Source: CALANV01 sp036381615 (lineage in GTDB: Bacteria; Pseudomonadota; Alphaproteobacteria; CACIAM-22H2). Taken from it: a DNA stretch of 64,000 nucleotides. Both the position numbers and the translations under genes were made by a program. The stretch is from positions 1-64,000 of the forward strand of contig DASVCL010000024.1 in the NCBI GenBank assembly GCA_036381615.1. The letters run 5' to 3'. Positions 53,663 to 62,579 of this stretch are shown here, piece after piece; the first letter of the stretch is position 1; the number at the start of each line of letters is the position of its first letter. Below the pieces are notes generated by a model. That model saw only the letters and a program-made list of their open reading frames with translations. It was not told the DNA's origin and did not search any database.

Positions 53663-54640
53663 TCAGGTGCTGCCCCGCAGGTCGGCCGGCAGGAACGAGC
53701 GGTCGATCAGCTTGTCCCAGTCGACCGGACCGTCGACCTCGCCGATGATCTGCAAGCCCCGGACGAACTCGTTCATGCCGTCGATCTCGAAGTTGCCGGC
53801 GCTCCAGTACTTGAGCTCGACCATGTTGCGGATCGCGGTCTCGGCGACCTCGGGCTTCAGGTTGTAGGCCTTGGCGAAGATCTCGGCGGCTTCCTTCGGG
53901 TTCGCGTAGATGAAGTCGACCCCGGCGCGGCGGCCGGCAATGATCGCCCGCAGCTTGTCCGGATGGCTCTTGGCGAACTCGGCCGTCGTCACGCCGACCG
54001 TCTGCGTCATCGGTGGCAGGATGTCCTTGACGAAGAAGACCGGGCGGTACTTGTCCTTCCGCGCCGACCAGATCGGATCGAAAATGGCGGCGGCCTGGAC
54101 GGCGCCGCTCTCGAGCGCCGTCAACCCGGCGCCGACGCCGCCGAGCGCCGGACGCTCGACCTTGTCGAGCGGGATGCCGACCTTCTCGAGCACCATGATG
54201 GTCAGCATGTCGGTCACCGATTTCGGGCTGGTGATCGACATCTTCTTGCCGACGAGGTCATGGATCGTCTTGATCTCGGAGTTCGGCATCGTCACCCACA
54301 GCGCGTCGGCGACGGTGCGCACGCCCGCGTTGACGATCCGCACATCGATGCCCTCGCGCGCCGCGGCCACGACCGCGGACAGCGCAACCTCGCCGTAGGG
54401 AAGGCCGCCGGCCAGCACGTTGCGCATCGTCGTGCCGCCGCCCTTCGACGTCAGGATGCCGGTGATCTCGATTCCGTTCTTCTTGAAGAGACCCTTTTCC
54501 AGCGCCACGGCGTAAGGCGCGCCATACATGAGCGCGCCCCAGTGCGTGACGGAGATCTCTTCGGCCTTTGCCGCCGTGCCGGCGGAAACACCCAACGTTG
54601 CGGCGATCGCCGCGAGCCACATCGTCAGTTTTCTGAGCAT
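53663..54640 (-). CDS. ABC transporter substrate-binding protein (NMT1/SsuA-like)
   Basis: 325-residue periplasmic binding protein. A signal peptide covers residues 1-26 (ending TAAKA), followed by EEISVTHWGALMYGAPYAVALEKGLFKKNGIEITGI and LTSKGGGTTMRNVLAGGLPYGEVALSAVVAAAREG, typical of the NMT1/ABC-type nitrate/sulfonate SBPs. GGAGG lies 8 bases before ATG 54640. Directly upstream is an isocitrate-lyase-superfamily enzyme, so the ligand may be that enzyme's substrate or a precursor (inference). Confidence 0.94.
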   Translation of the reverse strand: MLRKLTMWLAAIAATLGVSAGTAAKAEEISVTHWGALMYGAPYAVALEKGLFKKNGIEITGILTSKGGGTTMRNVLAGGLPYGEVALSAVVAAAREGIDVRIVNAGVRTVADALWVTMPNSEIKTIHDLVGKKMSITSPKSVTDMLTIMVLEKVGIPLDKVERPALGGVGAGLTALESGAVQAAAIFDPIWSARKDKYRPVFFVKDILPPMTQTVGVTTAEFAKSHPDKLRAIIAGRRAGVDFIYANPKEAAEIFAKAYNLKPEVAETAIRNMVELKYWSAGNFEIDGMNEFVRGLQIIGEVDGPVDWDKLIDRSFLPADLRGST

Positions 54641-54797
54641 CACGTTGTCCTCCCGACTTTGTCTTTCGTTGCGAACAGAAACCCGGACTCCGGCCGGCAA
54701 GTCAAGGCCGCCTCCAGATTCAAGGCCGGCGATCGCGGTCACCGTCCCGACGCCTGCCGAACGGCGTGCGCGGGCGCGTCATCGGTTTGCCGCCCCG

Positions 54798-55664
54798 CTA
54801 CTCGGCCGCGACGTAGCGGGCCTCCTGCTCGTAATATTCCGGGAACCCGACGACCTTCTTCAACTCCTCGAACGAAACCTGCGGCGGCTGGGCGACGTTC
54901 GAGCTCGGCTGCAGGGCCGCGATTGCCTGCTGCATGGCGGTGATCGCGGCGGACAGGAGGACGACCGGATAGGCCGCGAGCTTGAAGCCGATTTCTTCGA
55001 GCCGCGCCGGCGGCAGCACCGGCGTCTTGCCGCCGATGACCATGTTCGCCATGCACGGCTTCTTGATGGTCGCGCAGAACCGGCGCATCTCCTCCTCGCT
55101 CTCCGGCGCTTCGAGGAAGATGATGTCGGCGCCCTCCTCGACGAAATCCTGGCAGCGCGCCAATGCCTCGTCGAAGCCGAGCACCGCGCGCGCATCGGTA
55201 CGCGCCAGGACGAGGATGTCGGCCTTGCGCGCGGCCTCGACGGCGGCGCGGATCTTGAGGCGCGCCTCAGCCCGCGAGATGACCTGCTTGCCCTTGGTGT
55301 GACCGCACTTCTTCGGGCTGATCTGGTCCTCGATCATCACGGCGGCGGCCCCGGCGCGCGCGTATTCGGTCACCGTCCGCTGCACGTTGAGCGCGTTGCC
55401 GTAGCCCGTGTCGCCGTCGCCGATGATCGGCATGTCGGGGGCCGCCGCGCAGCAGTTGCGCAGCGTGTCGACCATCTCCGCAAACGAGATCAAGCCGGTG
55501 TCGGGCAGGCCGAGCCGTGCCGCCGCGACGGCAAAGCCGCTCATGAAGCTGACCTTGCAACCGGCGGCGGCAATCAGCTTCGCCGACAGGCCATCGAAAC
55601 AGCAAGGCATGACATGCAGGCCGGGTTTGGCCAGGATTTCGCGCAACTGCTGAGCGGGACGCAT
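54798..55664 (-). CDS. Isocitrate lyase / PEP mutase superfamily enzyme
   Basis: 288-residue TIM-barrel enzyme that probably cleaves or decarboxylates a 2-hydroxy (or oxo) carboxylic acid. Mg-binding GDGDTGYGN (82-90), IEDQ (111-114) and the gating-loop motif KKCGH (118-122, catalytic Cys120) are all present, as in active lyases such as 2-methylisocitrate lyase or dimethylmalate lyase. VLARTDAR and FLEAPES complete the active site. ATG 55664 is chosen because GGAGAG lies just upstream. It is the first gene of a cassette with a full ABC importer. The exact substrate (methylisocitrate, dimethylmalate, oxaloacetate, phosphonopyruvate-like) is not determined. Confidence 0.88.
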   Translation of the reverse strand: MRPAQQLREILAKPGLHVMPCCFDGLSAKLIAAAGCKVSFMSGFAVAAARLGLPDTGLISFAEMVDTLRNCCAAAPDMPIIGDGDTGYGNALNVQRTVTEYARAGAAAVMIEDQISPKKCGHTKGKQVISRAEARLKIRAAVEAARKADILVLARTDARAVLGFDEALARCQDFVEEGADIIFLEAPESEEEMRRFCATIKKPCMANMVIGGKTPVLPPARLEEIGFKLAAYPVVLLSAAITAMQQAIAALQPSSNVAQPPQVSFEELKKVVGFPEYYEQEARYVAAE

Positions 55665-55843
55665 GAGACTCTCCATGAACGCTGCCAGCGCAGCCGGACA
55701 ACCGCCGGTGAACGGCCGGACCATAGCAACGAAGCCACAGCGCGGCAAATCGCGCGGGCGGGCCGCCGGAGGACCGCGCGACGCACGTGCCGGCTCTCCA
55801 TTAAGCCCCTGCTTTCGTGAGGCAATTCGGCGTTCTCAAGTGC

Positions 55844-55872
55844 TTGACCCGCCCGGTGCAACCGCCTACCTA
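55844..55872 (+). promoter_or_regulatory. Candidate sigma-70-type promoter of def-fmt-truA
   Basis: TTGACC (55844-55849) and TACCTA (55867-55872) are spaced by 17 bp. The predicted start point would fall at or next to the def ATG (55880). No Shine-Dalgarno sequence precedes that ATG, so a leaderless transcript is possible. Confidence 0.5.
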
Positions 55873-55879
55873 ATCATCC

Positions 55880-56410
55880 ATGGCAATTCGCGAAATTCTC
55901 GTGGCGCCGGACCCGCGTCTCAAGGTCAAGGCCCGGCCGGTCGCCAAGGTCGACGACAATATCCGCCGGCTGATGGACGACATGCTCGAGACCATGTACG
56001 CCGCGCCCGGCATCGGCCTGGCGGCGCCGCAGGTCGGCGAGGCGGTCCGCGTGATCGTCATCGACGTCACGCGCGACGGCGAGCCGCGTCAACCGCTGCG
56101 GCTGGCCAACCCGGAGATCATCTGGGCCTCCGAAGAGCGCGTCCCGTGCGAGGAAGGCTGCCTGTCGTTGCCGGACCAGTTCGCGGAAGTGACCCGGCCC
56201 GCCGAGGTCAAGGTGCGCTATCTCGATCACGAGAACGAAATTCGCGAGATCCATGCCAGGGGCCTGCTCGCGGTTTGCCTGCAGCACGAGATGGATCATC
56301 TCGAGGGCGTGTTGTTCGTCGACCATCTCTCAGCGCTGCGGCGGAACATGATCCTCCGCAAGCTCGCCAAATCGAGAAAGAGTCGTGCCGCGGCCGCCGC
56401 GGCCGGCTGA
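55880..56410 (+). CDS. def: Peptide deformylase
   Basis: 176-residue metalloenzyme removing formyl from nascent proteins. The three motifs are GIGLAAPQVG (residues 44-53), EGCLSLP and QHEMDHLEG, giving Cys and two His metal ligands. The C-terminal tail is short and basic/Ala-rich. The frame starts at ATG 55880 with no ribosome-binding sequence upstream. First of def-fmt-truA; its substrate is created by the next gene, fmt. Confidence 0.97.
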   Translation: MAIREILVAPDPRLKVKARPVAKVDDNIRRLMDDMLETMYAAPGIGLAAPQVGEAVRVIVIDVTRDGEPRQPLRLANPEIIWASEERVPCEEGCLSLPDQFAEVTRPAEVKVRYLDHENEIREIHARGLLAVCLQHEMDHLEGVLFVDHLSALRRNMILRKLAKSRKSRAAAAAAG

Positions 56411-56443
56411 CACGTCGCAGCCCAAGCCGGATCGGGGCCGCCC

Positions 56444-57364
56444 ATGCGCATCGTCTACATGGGAACGCCGGACTTCGCGGTGCCACCGCTCCGGCGCCTG
56501 ATCGATGCCGGGCATGAGATCGTATGCGTCTATTGCCAGCCGCCGCGGCCGGCCGGGCGCGGCCAGCGCGAGCAGCGCGCGCCGGTGCATGAGGAAGCGC
56601 TGCGGCATCACATTCCCGTCCGGACGCCGACGACGCTCAAGGACGCGGCGGCGCAGGCCGAATTCGCCGCGCTGGGCGCCGACGTCGCCGTCGTCGCCGC
56701 GTACGGGCTGATCCTGCCCAAGCCCGTCCTGTCGGCGCCGCGCCTGGGCTGTCTCAACATCCATGCGTCGCTGCTGCCGCGTTGGCGGGGTGCTGCCCCC
56801 ATCCAGAGGGCGATCCTGGCCGGCGACACGGAAACGGGCATCACCATCATGCAGATGGACGAAGGTCTCGATACCGGTCCCATGCTGATGCAGCTGACGC
56901 AGCCGATCGGTGCGAGCATGACCGCGCGGGAGCTGCACGACGCGCTGGCCGAGCTGGGCGCGCAGGGGATCGTGACGGCGCTCGACAGGCTTTCGCGCGG
57001 CGAGCTTACGCCCGTGCCGCAGCCGACGGCCGGCGTCACCTATGCGGCGAAGCTGTCGCGCGACGACGGACGCCTCGACTGGCGGCGGCCGGCAATGGCG
57101 CTTGCGCGCCAGGTTCGTGCCTTCGATCCCTGGCCGGGAGCATGGTTCGAGCATCGCGGCGAGCGCATGAAGGTACTGCGTGCGCAGGCGGTCGATCGAT
57201 CGGGCGATGCGGCGCCGGGCACGGTCCTCGACGACCGGCTTACGGTCGCGTGCGGCGACGGCGCGCTCGCGATCATGCGTCTGCAGCGCGCCGGCAAGGC
57301 CGCGCTCGAGACGGGCGACTTCCTGCGCGGCCATGCAATCCCGGCCGGCACGGTCCTGGAATAG
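56444..57364 (+). CDS. fmt: Methionyl-tRNA formyltransferase
   Basis: 306-residue enzyme that formylates initiator Met-tRNA with 10-formyl-tetrahydrofolate. MRIVYMGTPDFAVPPLRRLIDAGHEIVCVYCQPPRPAGRG begins the catalytic domain; the catalytic Asn-His-Asp set is in NIHASLLPRWRGAAPIQRAI and DEGLDTGPML; the C-terminal tRNA-binding domain is present. It follows def by 33 bp. Confidence 0.97.
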   Translation: MRIVYMGTPDFAVPPLRRLIDAGHEIVCVYCQPPRPAGRGQREQRAPVHEEALRHHIPVRTPTTLKDAAAQAEFAALGADVAVVAAYGLILPKPVLSAPRLGCLNIHASLLPRWRGAAPIQRAILAGDTETGITIMQMDEGLDTGPMLMQLTQPIGASMTARELHDALAELGAQGIVTALDRLSRGELTPVPQPTAGVTYAAKLSRDDGRLDWRRPAMALARQVRAFDPWPGAWFEHRGERMKVLRAQAVDRSGDAAPGTVLDDRLTVACGDGALAIMRLQRAGKAALETGDFLRGHAIPAGTVLE

Positions 57365-57369
57365 CGTGC

Positions 57370-58119
57370 ATGCCGCGTTACAAGCTCACGCTCGAATACG
57401 ACGGGACGCCATTCGTCGGCTGGCAGAGGCAGGACAACGGACCGTCGGTCCAGGCCGCGCTCGAGGCGGCCATCCGGAAATTCAGCGGCGAAACGGTCAC
57501 GACGATCGCGGCGGGCCGAACCGATGCCGGTGTCCACGCGCTCGGCCAGGTCGTCCATTTCGACCTGTCGAAGGCGTGGGTTCCCAACAAGATCCGCGAT
57601 GCGCTGAACTTCCATCTGCAACCCGATCCCATCGCGGTGATCGCCGCCGAGGCCGTGCCGGCGGATTTCAACGCGCGCCTGTCGGCGATCGAGCGCGCCT
57701 ATCTCTACCGCATTCTCAACCGCCGGGCGCCGCCGGCGGTCGAACGCGGCCATGTATGGCACGTTCCGCATCCGCTCGACGCGGACGCCATGCACGATGC
57801 CGCGCAGGTCCTCGTCGGGCATCACGACTTCACGACGTTCCGCGCCCGTATCTGCCAGGCGCGCTCGCCGGTGAAGACGCTCGACCAGCTCGACGTGTCC
57901 CGCGTCGGCGACGAGATCCACATCCGGGCGCGGGCGCGGTCGTTCCTGCACCATCAGGTGCGCAACATGGTCGGCACGCTGAAACTCGTCGGCGACGGCA
58001 AGTGGTCGCGCGCCGACGTCGAGAAGGCGCTGGCCGCGCGCGACCGTACCAAGGGCGGTCCGACCGCGCCGGCGGAGGGGCTTTATCTCGTCGGGGTCAA
58101 ATACCGATCGGACCAGTAA
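57370..58119 (+). CDS. truA: tRNA pseudouridine(38-40) synthase
   Basis: 249-residue TruA. Catalytic Asp52 is in AGRTDAGVHALGQV; LSAIERAYLYRILNR and SFLHHQVRNMVGTL are further family motifs. It starts 6 bp after the fmt stop. Third gene of the conserved def-fmt-truA operon. Confidence 0.97.
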   Translation: MPRYKLTLEYDGTPFVGWQRQDNGPSVQAALEAAIRKFSGETVTTIAAGRTDAGVHALGQVVHFDLSKAWVPNKIRDALNFHLQPDPIAVIAAEAVPADFNARLSAIERAYLYRILNRRAPPAVERGHVWHVPHPLDADAMHDAAQVLVGHHDFTTFRARICQARSPVKTLDQLDVSRVGDEIHIRARARSFLHHQVRNMVGTLKLVGDGKWSRADVEKALAARDRTKGGPTAPAEGLYLVGVKYRSDQ

Positions 58120-58136
58120 ACCGGTAACAGGTCCGG

Positions 58137-58709
58137 TCAGCGCATCTCGAGCGCGTCGACGGTACTGCTGATGAGCACGCCGAGGATCATGTCCATCAGC
58201 ACGAGGCCGATCGCCGGCACTGCGTCGAGGTCGAGCGCCGTGCGGGCGATGAAGTACTGGTAATAAAGGACCGCCGCGATCGCGGCCACGCCCAGCAGCA
58301 TGGCGATCGCGTCGGGCAACAGCCCCGATCCGCCGACCACGGCGACGGGCACGTAGAGGCAGACCTGCAGGACGTTCGCCCAGTTGTAGGCGACGATGTA
58401 GCCGAGATAGCGTTCGGCGCGACCGAGCGCCGAGACCACGTACCAGCTCGCGAGCGGAAACGCCGTCCAGCCGATCACGTAGCCGATCAGCTCGATCGCC
58501 GCGATCCGCGCCGGGCCTGCGGCGATCGGCCGCTCGGCGACGCGCAGGATCACGAGGATCAGGTAGGCGGGCAGCACGACCACGGCGGCCCAGAACGAGC
58601 GCCAGAATCCCGCGATCGAGATGTCGAAATACTGCATTCCCGACCGGTCGAGATGGGCGAGACGCCACGCACCGAACAGGCTGAAGCTGATCTCGCGCGC
58701 CGTGATCAT
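58137..58709 (-). CDS. Membrane protein of unknown function
   Basis: 190-residue inner-membrane protein with about four or five hydrophobic segments (near residues 35-58, 68-92, 102-125, 130-150 and 165-183). The N-terminal MITAREISFSLFGAWRLAHLDRSGMQYFD...FWRSFWAAVVVLPAYLILV resembles a small transporter-like family common in alphaproteobacteria. It lies 25 bp downstream of dapE on the same strand and may be cotranscribed. No function is known to me. Confidence 0.8.
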   Translation of the reverse strand: MITAREISFSLFGAWRLAHLDRSGMQYFDISIAGFWRSFWAAVVVLPAYLILVILRVAERPIAAGPARIAAIELIGYVIGWTAFPLASWYVVSALGRAERYLGYIVAYNWANVLQVCLYVPVAVVGGSGLLPDAIAMLLGVAAIAAVLYYQYFIARTALDLDAVPAIGLVLMDMILGVLISSTVDALEMR

Positions 58710-58734
58710 GCCGAAGTCCCCGTAGGCGCCGCCA

Positions 58735-59886
58735 TCATGCGGCGAAGAAGCGTTCGAGCATCGCCTCGTAGATCGCGGCGAGATTGCGGATGTCGTCGAC
58801 GGCCGCCCGTTCGTCGACCTTGTGCATCGTCAGACTGACGAGTCCGAATTCAATGACGGGCGCATAGGCCCGGATGAAGCGCGCATCCGAGGTACCGCCG
58901 GTGGTGCTCAGCTCCGGCCGCAGGCCGACGACGCTTTCGACCGCGTCGACGAGGAGCTCGCTGAGCGGGCCGGGCGGCGTCAGGAACGCCTCGCCGGAGA
59001 CGCTGATCTCGAGTTCGTACCGGCCGCCGACGGACTCGATCCGGCGCTTGATCCACTCCGTCAGGCTCCGCGACGTGTGCCGGTCGTTGAAGCGGATATT
59101 GATGCCGGCCGTCGCGCGCGCCGGGATCAGGTTCGTCGTCGGATTGCCGACGTCGATGGTCGTGACCTGCAGGCTGGAGGCCTGGAAATATTCGGTGCCC
59201 TGGTCGAGTTCCTCGCCGGTGAGGGCGGCGAGCATGCGCACCAGACGATGGTTCGGGTTGTCGGCCAGATGCGGATAGGCGACGTGCCCCTGCTGGCCGA
59301 TCGCCGTCAGCCTGATGTTCATGCTGCCGCGCCGGCCGATCTTCGCCATGTCGCCGAGCCGGCGCTGGTTGGTCGGCTCGCCGACGACGCAGGCATCGAT
59401 CCGTTCGCCGCGGCGCGCGATCCAGTCGAGAACCTTCGCGGTGCCGTTGATCGCGGGGCCTTCCTCGTCGCCCGTGATGAGCAGGCTGATCGAGCCGCCG
59501 AAATCCCGGCCGCGTTTTTCGACGAAACGCTCGGCCGCCGCGCAGAACGCCGCGATCGCGCCCTTCATGTCGGCCGCACCGCGGCCGTAGACGTATCCGT
59601 CGACGATCTCGCCCTTGAACGGATCGACCGTCCAGCCGGCCGGGTCGCCGGGCGGCACCACGTCGGTGTGGCCGGCGAAGCAGAAGTGCCGGCCGCCGGT
59701 GCCGAGACGGGCATAGAGGTTGTCGATGTCCGGCGTCCCCTCGGCCGAGAAGCGCAGGCGGTGGCAGTCGAAGCCGAGCGGTTCGACCGCCGCGCGCACG
59801 ACGTCGATCGCGCCGTCATCCTTCGGCGTGACGCTCGGGCAGCGGATGAGCGCTTGCGTGAGTTCGACGGGATCGAGGCGCGCCAA
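58735..59886 (-). CDS. dapE: Succinyl-diaminopimelate desuccinylase
   Basis: 383-residue di-zinc M20 enzyme of lysine and peptidoglycan synthesis. Zinc-site motifs are FAGHTDVVPPGD, GRGAADMKGAIAAF and LLITGDEEGPAINGT; the DapE-specific STTGGTSDARFIRAYAPVIEFGLV lies near the C-terminus. It follows dapD by 6 bp. Confidence 0.96.
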   Translation of the reverse strand: MARLDPVELTQALIRCPSVTPKDDGAIDVVRAAVEPLGFDCHRLRFSAEGTPDIDNLYARLGTGGRHFCFAGHTDVVPPGDPAGWTVDPFKGEIVDGYVYGRGAADMKGAIAAFCAAAERFVEKRGRDFGGSISLLITGDEEGPAINGTAKVLDWIARRGERIDACVVGEPTNQRRLGDMAKIGRRGSMNIRLTAIGQQGHVAYPHLADNPNHRLVRMLAALTGEELDQGTEYFQASSLQVTTIDVGNPTTNLIPARATAGINIRFNDRHTSRSLTEWIKRRIESVGGRYELEISVSGEAFLTPPGPLSELLVDAVESVVGLRPELSTTGGTSDARFIRAYAPVIEFGLVSLTMHKVDERAAVDDIRNLAAIYEAMLERFFAA

Positions 59887-59892
59887 GGGGGC

Positions 59893-60750
59893 TCAGCTCC
59901 GCAGCAATTCGTTGATCGAGGTCTTCGCGCGGGTCTTCTCGTCGACGCGCTTGACGATGACGGCGCAGTAGGTGGACGGGCCCGGGCTGCCGTCGGGGAG
60001 CGGACGACCGGGCATGCTGCCCGGCACGACCACGCTGTAGGCGGGCACGCGGCCGTAGAAGATCTCGCCGGTCGCGCGATCGACGATGCGGGTCGAAGCG
60101 CCGATATAGACGCCCATCGACAGGACCGCACCGGTCTCGACGATCACTCCCTCCGCAACCTCGCTGCGCGCGCCGATGAAGCAGTTGTCCTCGATGATCA
60201 CGGGCTCGGCCTGCAACGGCTCGAGCACGCCGCCGATGCCGGCGCCGCCCGAAATGTGGCAGTTCTTGCCGATCTGCGCGCAGGAGCCGACGGTGGCCCA
60301 GGTATCGATCATGGTGCCCGAGTCGACATAGGCGCCGACATTGACGAAGGACGGCATCAGCACGACGCCCGGCGCGATATAGGCCGAGCGGCGCACGACG
60401 CAGTTGGGCACGGCACGGAAGCCGGCGGCGCGGAACTTCGCCTCGTCCCAGCCGGCGAACTTCGAGGGCACCTTGTCGAACCAGGCCGCGGGCCCGTGGA
60501 CGGGGTCATGCGGCCCGCCGGGCTGCACGGCCGAGTCGTTGAGCCGGAACGACAGGAGGACCGCCTTCTTCAGCCACTGGTTCACGCGCCACTTGCCGTC
60601 GACCTTTTCGGCCACGCGCGCCTGGCCCGAGTCCAGCGCCTCGAGCGCGGCTTCGACGGCGTCGCGGACCGGTCCCTTGGTGGAGGGGCTGAGACCGTCA
60701 CGCGTTTCCCATGCGGCATCGATCGTCTTCTGCAGTTCGGCGAGATTCAT
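59893..60750 (-). CDS. dapD: Tetrahydrodipicolinate N-succinyltransferase
   Basis: 285-residue left-handed beta-helix acyltransferase. The hexapeptide-repeat region runs from VRRSAYIAPGVVLMPSFVNVGAYVDSGTMIDTWATVGSCAQIGKNCHISGG to ...NCFIGARSEVAEGVIVETGAVLSMGVYIG. The N-terminus (MNLAELQKTIDAAWE) supports ATG 60750 over a longer in-frame start at 60810. With dapE and lysA it covers the succinylase route to lysine. Confidence 0.97.
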   Translation of the reverse strand: MNLAELQKTIDAAWETRDGLSPSTKGPVRDAVEAALEALDSGQARVAEKVDGKWRVNQWLKKAVLLSFRLNDSAVQPGGPHDPVHGPAAWFDKVPSKFAGWDEAKFRAAGFRAVPNCVVRRSAYIAPGVVLMPSFVNVGAYVDSGTMIDTWATVGSCAQIGKNCHISGGAGIGGVLEPLQAEPVIIEDNCFIGARSEVAEGVIVETGAVLSMGVYIGASTRIVDRATGEIFYGRVPAYSVVVPGSMPGRPLPDGSPGPSTYCAVIVKRVDEKTRAKTSINELLRS

Positions 60751-60896
60751 CACGTCATTTCCGTCCGGTTGAGGCCGGGGGAACATGGGAGAGATGGCAA
60801 AGGCTGTCAACGCCCCGGGGCCGGATCGGGGCCATTAACGGCTCCTTAAGCGGCGAGTCCGACCCTAGGCGAGGGGGACGACCAGGACGGGGCGAC

Positions 60897-62579
60897 ATGG
60901 CGGCGGCACCCGACATCCAGGCGGCGCGCGCAGAGGACGCAGCCGGCGCGATCGCGCGGCTGGTCGCGCGCTGGCCCGGGCCGGCCGCGTACGTGGCTGC
61001 CGGCGGCCGTGTCGTGGCAGCGAACGCCGCCGCCGGCCCCGTCCTGGCGATGCTCGCGGCGGCAGAGGGCGGGCTTGCGAATCTTGCGGCCGCAGGCGAG
61101 GCGCGCGTCCTCGAACAACAGGTGATCCCGGCATCACCCCGCGCCGCCACCTTCGAGATCGCTTTGGTGCCGCTCGATGACGGCGTCCTCGTCACCGCGC
61201 GCGACGTGTCGCTCGCCACGAACGTGCGCGCGGCGCTTGCCGACTCGCGGCGGCGCTACAAGGATTTCGTCGAGATCTCCAGCGACTTCGCCTGGGAAAC
61301 CGATGCCGCCGGCGCGTTCGTGTTCGTGTCGCCGCGCGGCGCGCTGGGTTTTGCCGCGAGCGAACTGATCGGCCGTTCGGCGCATATGCTCCTCGTCGAG
61401 GACGGCAACGTGCCGGCCGACGCAGCCGCCTCGCCGTTCACCACGCGCGAGCGCCTCGAAGGCTACGAGGTCTGGGCGCGCGATGCCGACGGCGCGCTCC
61501 GCCGCCTTGCCATTTCGGCATTGCCGCTCCATGACGACGAGGGAAATTTCATCGGCGCCCGCGGCATCTGCCGCGACCTGACGCTCTCGCATGCGCAGGA
61601 GGCGGCGCACGCGAACGCGGCGAATCGCGAACGCCTGCTCGCGTTCATTGCCCGTACCATCCGCGACGAGGTCGATCCCGGCGCCATGCTGGGCACCGCC
61701 GCCGCGACGCTGGCGCGCTCGCTGGGGGCGCAAGGGTGCATCATCTGGCGCTACGACGACGAGGGGCTGCGCCGCGCCGCCGAGGCCGGCGACAGGCCGC
61801 CCGCCGACCTGAATCCGGAAGACGTGATCGCGCCCGTCTTCGGCGCCGACCGGCCGAACGCGGTGGCCGACGACTCCGTCATCGAGCGCGAGACCGCGCA
61901 CGGCCGCATGCTCGCGATCTGCACGCGCTATCAGCGTCTCGTGAACGGCGCGATCGCGCTGTGGCGCGGCCTCGACCGCGCCGCCTTCGACGATGCCGAC
62001 CGCAGGCTTCTGGTCGACGTCGCCGGACAGATCGGCATCGCGCAGGCGCAGGTGGCGCAGCACGAGGCGCTGGCGCGTCTCGCGCGCACCGACGCGATGA
62101 CCGGGCTTCTCAACCGGCGCAGCTTCGTCGAGGAGCTTGCGCGGCGCCTCGCGCAGGCAAAACGGACGGGACGCCGCGGCGCGCTGCTCTACGTCGATCT
62201 CGACAACTTCAAGCCGATCAACGACCGCTTCGGCCACCAGCGCGGCGACGAGGCGCTGAAGTTCGTTGCCGCGCGGCTGGCGAGCGGCTCGCGCGCCGGC
62301 GATCTTGTCGCGCGGCTCGGCGGGGACGAGTTCGCGTTGTGGCTCGAGGAGACCGACGAGGCCGGCGCCGTTGCCAAGGCGAAAAAGCTGCTCGCGCTCA
62401 ACGGCGAACTCGCCACCTTCTCGGGCGATGCCGCCAGGCCGCTGAGCCTGTCGATCGGCATCGTGGTCCACGCCGGCGGCGACGACGGACCCGAGGCGCT
62501 GATCGCGCGCGCCGACGCGGCCATGTATCGCGTGAAGCACGCCGGCAAGGGCGGCTTCGTGATCGCAGCGGCGGCATGA
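60897..62579 (+). CDS. PAS-GAF-GGDEF diguanylate cyclase
   Basis: 560-residue soluble protein. A Pro/Ala-rich N-terminal PAS-like region (1-110) is followed by a PAS domain (about 120-235, KDFVEISSDFAWETDAAGAFVFVSPRG), a GAF-like domain (about 245-395) and a GGDEF domain with the intact RLGGDEFALW active site near residue 475. The RAGD inhibitory I-site lies five residues upstream, so product feedback is expected. It probably makes c-di-GMP in response to a small ligand or redox signal. Its stop overlaps the start of a DUF2336 gene (ATGA). Confidence 0.93.
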   Translation: MAAAPDIQAARAEDAAGAIARLVARWPGPAAYVAAGGRVVAANAAAGPVLAMLAAAEGGLANLAAAGEARVLEQQVIPASPRAATFEIALVPLDDGVLVTARDVSLATNVRAALADSRRRYKDFVEISSDFAWETDAAGAFVFVSPRGALGFAASELIGRSAHMLLVEDGNVPADAAASPFTTRERLEGYEVWARDADGALRRLAISALPLHDDEGNFIGARGICRDLTLSHAQEAAHANAANRERLLAFIARTIRDEVDPGAMLGTAAATLARSLGAQGCIIWRYDDEGLRRAAEAGDRPPADLNPEDVIAPVFGADRPNAVADDSVIERETAHGRMLAICTRYQRLVNGAIALWRGLDRAAFDDADRRLLVDVAGQIGIAQAQVAQHEALARLARTDAMTGLLNRRSFVEELARRLAQAKRTGRRGALLYVDLDNFKPINDRFGHQRGDEALKFVAARLASGSRAGDLVARLGGDEFALWLEETDEAGAVAKAKKLLALNGELATFSGDAARPLSLSIGIVVHAGGDDGPEALIARADAAMYRVKHAGKGGFVIAAAA

